Shown one piece after another: positions 28,145 through 31,176 of a stretch of 31,176 nucleotides of DNA. The stretch covers positions 1 through 31,176 of the forward strand of contig NZ_DAOUCJ010000058.1 of the NCBI RefSeq assembly GCF_034432235.1. Reading direction: 5' to 3'. The DNA comes from Thermoflexus sp. (GTDB lineage Bacteria > Chloroflexota > Anaerolineae > Thermoflexales > Thermoflexaceae). The translations under genes and the position numbers were made by a program. How positions within the stretch are numbered: position 1 is the stretch's first letter; each line of letters starts with the position of its first letter. The notes below the pieces were generated by a model that saw nothing but the letters and a program-made list of their open reading frames with translations, was not told where the DNA came from and searched no databases.

Positions 28145-29473
28145 ATGACGCTGCGCCCGCGACGAGCCAGCCCGGAGGAACGCCGGGCGATCCTCATGCT
28201 GGAGGAAACCGGCTTCGTTGGCCCGGAGCTCACCGACTATTTCCTCCGGCGATGGGGCGAAGAACGGCGGGAGCAACAGGACCGCCGGCCCATCCGGGTC
28301 GACGCTTCCCTGACCGATTTGCTGAACGGCCTGCCAGCCCCCTGGATCCACGCGATCGGTCAGCAGGTGGGCGGGGAAAAACGGTCAAGAAAGCGGGATG
28401 AGATCCCCCGCATTGCCGCCCGTCTGAAGGATCCGGGTCGGCTGCGGGAGATCGTGACGGGGCTCCCCCTGGACGCCCGCCTGGCCCTGGCCCGGGTCCT
28501 GGAGCGAGGCGGCTGGATGCCGCTGGCCGATCTGGAATGGGAGTTCGGCTCCATCGAGGGAGACGGATGGTTCTGGGAGGATCATCCGCCGAAATCCCTC
28601 CTGGGGCAGCTGCGGGTGCGGGGCCTGCTTTTCGTCGGCCGGGCCCGGGCCGGCCGGAGGCACCAGACGGTGGCCGTCGCCCCGAAGGATCTCCGGGAAC
28701 CCCTGGCGCTTTTGCTGCAGGATCCCACGGTGCTCCCGCCGGAAGCCCGATCGCGGACCGCAACAACACGGGCGATCGGGCGGCTGACGGCCTTTTACGC
28801 GACCCTGAAGGACCCCCTGCTTCCCCTGGAGGATCTGACCGCGTTCCTGCAGAGCGTCCGCCCCCGCGAGGCCCTGGATGCCGAGGAGGATGTGGAGGAT
28901 CTCCTCCTGGCGATGGGCGAGCTGGAGCTGAAATCCGCGGACGATCTGTCGGGCCATCATCTGAGCATCTGGATGCACCTTTTGCGTTACCTCTATGTGG
29001 GGGAAGTGCCCCTGGCCCGCAAGCGCCGGATGCTGCGGACCACGGCGCGGCTCTACCGGTTCCTGGCGAAGCGAGGGCGGGTGATGGCCATCACGGCGGA
29101 GCGGATCGAGCAGGCGGTTGCGGAGATGACCGCCCCGGCGCGGGGGCTGCAACCGATCCTGCCACCGCCGCCCATGGGCGGGGAGGTGATCATGAGGATA
29201 TGGGACCCGGAAGGGAACGTGCACCGACTCACCATGAACGATCGATGGCTGGTGATCGCCTGTGCCGCGCTGTTCCAGGGGGATTGGGAGGCCATGGAAC
29301 GGGAGGCCGCCATGGTTCAGGACGGGGCGCGCAAGCAGGAGCGGATCCGCTGGCTCCGCCGGTCCCCCCCAGCGATCTGGAGGGAGCTGCTCTCCTTCGC
29401 CGATCCAGAAGATGTGGACTTCGCCCGGGAGTGGTTCTACAACCATGAGATGTCGGAGCTGAGCGTATGGTGA
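28145..29473 (+). CDS. unrecognised 442-residue protein
   Basis: I do not recognise the family. The protein is soluble-looking and mostly helical, rich in Arg, Leu and Glu, with no signal peptide or membrane segment. One stretch (about 116-165, 'LDARLALARVLERGGWMPLA' and 'PPKSLLGQLRVRGLLFVGRA') has the helix-turn-strand feel of a winged-helix or helicase-associated domain, but without a motif that fixes it. The C-terminal part has a 'MRIWDPEGNVHRLTMNDRWL' stretch followed by 'GDWEAMEREAAMV'. The ATG follows AGGAG (28132-28136) at a good distance. Its stop is 67 bases before the aminotransferase gene, which may be co-transcribed. No catalytic motif was seen. Confidence 0.7.
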   Translation: MTLRPRRASPEERRAILMLEETGFVGPELTDYFLRRWGEERREQQDRRPIRVDASLTDLLNGLPAPWIHAIGQQVGGEKRSRKRDEIPRIAARLKDPGRLREIVTGLPLDARLALARVLERGGWMPLADLEWEFGSIEGDGWFWEDHPPKSLLGQLRVRGLLFVGRARAGRRHQTVAVAPKDLREPLALLLQDPTVLPPEARSRTATTRAIGRLTAFYATLKDPLLPLEDLTAFLQSVRPREALDAEEDVEDLLLAMGELELKSADDLSGHHLSIWMHLLRYLYVGEVPLARKRRMLRTTARLYRFLAKRGRVMAITAERIEQAVAEMTAPARGLQPILPPPPMGGEVIMRIWDPEGNVHRLTMNDRWLVIACAALFQGDWEAMEREAAMVQDGARKQERIRWLRRSPPAIWRELLSFADPEDVDFAREWFYNHEMSELSVW

Positions 29474-29540
29474 GAAAAGATCGCCACGGAGGATCCAGCG
29501 CATTGTGATCGAAAGCCGGTAAGGGCATGGAGGCGTCCCC

Positions 29541-30626
29541 ATGCGCACCTATGCGATCCCCCTGGTTCCGGGGCCGACGACGGTGCCGCCCGAGATCCGG
29601 GCGGCCTATCAGGAGGACTACGGCTCGGCGGACCTGGAGCCGGAATATTATGCGCTCTACGCCGAGACCCAGGAGATGCTTCGGACGATCCTGGGGACCC
29701 GGAACACCGTTGTCCTGATGACCGGGGAGGCCATGGTAGGGCTCTGGGGAGCGCTGAAGAGCACGCTGCGCCCCGGGGATCGGGTGGTGGCGGTGGCCAC
29801 AGGGGTCTTCGGCTACGGCATCGCCGACATGGCCCGCCGCATCGGCGCCGAGGTCGAGGTGGTGGGATTCGACTACGACGAGGCGGCGGATCCCGAGCGG
29901 GTGGAAGAAGCCATCCGCCGGGTCCGCCCGAAGATGGTCACCATGGTGCATGGTGAGACGCCCTCCGGGATCCTCAACCCGGTGGCCGAGGTGGGGGCGC
30001 TGGTCGATCGCTACGACGTGCCGCTCTTCTACGTCGACGCCGTCTCCAGCGCCGCCGGGGTTCCCCTGCGGGTGGATGACTGGCGCATCGATCTGTGCCT
30101 GGTGGGCACCCAGAAGTGCCTCTCGGCGCTGCCGGATCTGGGGATCGTGGCGGTGAGCGAGCGGGCGTGGGAGATCGTGCGGGAGGTGGACTATGCGGGC
30201 TACGACGCCCTGGGCCCCTTCCGCACCGCCCTGGAGGACCGCTGGTTCCCCTACACGCCATCCTGGCACGCGCTGGCGGCCCTGAATGTCGCATGCCGGC
30301 GGGTGCTGAAAGAGGGCCTGGAGAAGGTTTTCCGCCGCCACGCGGAGGTGGCCGCCTATTGCCGGGAGCGGTTGAAGGCCATGGGGCTTCGCCTCTTCCC
30401 CCGACGGGAGGAATGGTCTTCCCCCACCGTCACCGCGGTCTACGTCCCGGAGGATCTGCCCTGGCCGGAGCTGGATCGCCGCCTGCGGGCGCGGGGGATG
30501 GCCGTGGGGGGGAGCCTGGGCCCGCTGGCCGGGAAGGTGTTCCGCATCGGCCACATGGGCGCCCAGGCGGATCGGGAGCTGGTGCGGCGAGGGATGGACA
30601 TCCTGGAGGAGGCGATCCGGGGGTAG
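29541..30626 (+). CDS. class V pyridoxal-phosphate aminotransferase (alanine/serine-glyoxylate type)
   Basis: This 361-residue enzyme belongs to the alanine-glyoxylate/serine-pyruvate aminotransferase group. It starts with 'IPLVPGPTTVPPEI' and has the cofactor-binding segment 'LMTGEAMVGLWGAL' (59-72). Asp166 in 'YVDAVSSAAGVPL' contacts the PLP ring nitrogen, and Lys192 in 'LVGTQKCLSALP' forms the Schiff base. 'VHGETPSG' (136-143) is also typical. The ATG has a GGAGG nearby. Likely donors are alanine or serine with glyoxylate or pyruvate as acceptor; ureidoglycine-type enzymes are related, so the exact substrate is open. The ends of this gene and the convergent NTPase gene are about 30 bases apart. 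Confidence 0.88.
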   Translation: MRTYAIPLVPGPTTVPPEIRAAYQEDYGSADLEPEYYALYAETQEMLRTILGTRNTVVLMTGEAMVGLWGALKSTLRPGDRVVAVATGVFGYGIADMARRIGAEVEVVGFDYDEAADPERVEEAIRRVRPKMVTMVHGETPSGILNPVAEVGALVDRYDVPLFYVDAVSSAAGVPLRVDDWRIDLCLVGTQKCLSALPDLGIVAVSERAWEIVREVDYAGYDALGPFRTALEDRWFPYTPSWHALAALNVACRRVLKEGLEKVFRRHAEVAAYCRERLKAMGLRLFPRREEWSSPTVTAVYVPEDLPWPELDRRLRARGMAVGGSLGPLAGKVFRIGHMGAQADRELVRRGMDILEEAIRG

Positions 30627-30655
30627 CGCCGTCCCCTCCCGCTTGCCGCGCCTTC

Positions 30656-31176
30656 TCATGCGGACGATCGCACCCGCTGAATCCATAGGAGCGTGCGGGC
30701 CAGGAGCGCCTCCCGCTGGGCGGGGGTGAGCTCCCAGAGCTCCACGCCGGGGCGGCGTTTGAAGGCGTCGGCCCATGGGTGGGGGCTCCGGGTGATGGTG
30801 GCGATCAGCGGGCGGGGGCTGGCGACGACCGCTTCCAGGGCCTCGCGGAAGGCACGGCTGAACAGCTCCATCTTCCCGATCTCATCCACCAGCACCACCT
30901 CCTTCTCCGCGATGGCCTCGCGGATCGCGGCCACGCCCAGACGGTCCAGGGCATCCACATCCACCCCGTATCGCCCGACCCGATTGGGAACCCGCCCGGC
31001 CCAGTCCACGTGGGCGAAGGGGGCGGACCGTCCGTCCAGGGTGACCAGGCGGAAGCCCAGGCGACCCTGCGGGCCCCGGATCTCCTCGGTGTAGAATCCG
31101 CCGGCCCGGTCGCCGAGGGCTTCGGCCACCCGACGGATCAGCGTGGTCTTGCCCACGCCAGGCCGTCCGGTGATCA
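30656..31176 (-). CDS. THEP1-type nucleoside triphosphatase, 5' end outside the window
   Basis: The gene runs off the right edge; the visible part is about 172 residues. Near the edge the P-loop 'ITGRPGVGKTTLI' is readable, so only the first few residues are missing. 'GGFYTEEIRGPQGRLGFRL' is characteristic of THEP1-type NTPases, and 'VVLVDEIGKMELFSRAF' is the Walker B region. 'ATITRSPHPWAD' lies toward the C-terminus. These thermophile-rich enzymes hydrolyse several NTPs in vitro; their cellular role is not settled. The visible C-terminus is complete. Confidence 0.88.
   Translation of the reverse strand, partial: ITGRPGVGKTTLIRRVAEALGDRAGGFYTEEIRGPQGRLGFRLVTLDGRSAPFAHVDWAGRVPNRVGRYGVDVDALDRLGVAAIREAIAEKEVVLVDEIGKMELFSRAFREALEAVVASPRPLIATITRSPHPWADAFKRRPGVELWELTPAQREALLARTLLWIQRVRSSA

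Noticed and set aside
29229..30776. 515-codon minus-strand frame
   Set aside because: It is antisense to the class V aminotransferase and part of the unknown gene; His/Arg/Gly-rich with no domain.

Overview
The window is a dense, GC-rich bacterial chromosome segment (strong G/C third positions, mostly AGGAGG-type ribosome sites, short intergenic gaps). The gene content suggests a thermophilic Chloroflexota bacterium, perhaps near Thermoflexus/Anaerolineae: a membrane NACHT-like ATPase with HEAT repeats, a very long multi-GAF hybrid kinase, a DUF1122 protein, a THEP1-type NTPase and an AspRS of the non-discriminating type. This assignment is inference from gene style; no marker gene was compared.

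Layout. 1-2.9 kb (all minus): the 5' end of an IS200/IS605-type tnpB running off the left edge, a DUF1122 protein, a MoeB/ThiF-type adenylyltransferase, and an SlyD-like FKBP isomerase whose leader contains a terminator hairpin. 3.4-6.6 kb (plus): an OmpR-family response regulator followed by a membrane-anchored NACHT-like NTPase with HEAT repeats. 6.7-7.5 kb (minus): a probable TIM-barrel protein. 7.7-11.8 kb (plus): deoxynucleoside kinase, an orphan RelE-like toxin, a GNAT acetyltransferase, a CinA protein with a degraded C-terminal domain, and scpA. 12.0-16.1 kb (minus): aldehyde dehydrogenase, a polyamine-type lipoprotein binding protein, a second CinA-like protein and a single-domain receiver. 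16.3-18.4 kb (minus): aspS behind a long leader that looks like a transcription-attenuation switch. 18.4-25.0 kb (minus): a three-gene signalling operon of two single-domain receivers and a 1930-residue hybrid histidine kinase with six GAF domains. 25.5-30.6 kb (plus): argJ, an M20 peptidase/deacylase, tRNA-Val(CAC) with its own promoter and terminator, an unrecognised 442-residue protein, and a class V aminotransferase. 30.7 kb to the end (minus): a THEP1-type NTPase running off the right edge.

How the parts connect. The signalling genes form two groups: REC, REC and the giant kinase are one operon, while the OmpR regulator and the NACHT-like ATPase form a separate pair with no kinase nearby. 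argJ plus the M20 enzyme point to arginine biosynthesis. The binding protein plus aldehyde dehydrogenase point to polyamine or amine use, although no permease is present. AspRS carries His31 and Gly83, the residues associated with non-discriminating enzymes, so Asn-tRNA is probably made indirectly.

The most interesting unexplained element is the aspS leader (18145-18336). It has its own promoter, an upstream structured region, a perfect 13-bp terminator, and an upstream 8-base segment able to sequester the terminator's first arm. It lacks a recognisable T-box sequence. Several candidate promoters in the window share a TTGCC-type -35 with exactly 17 bp to the -10.
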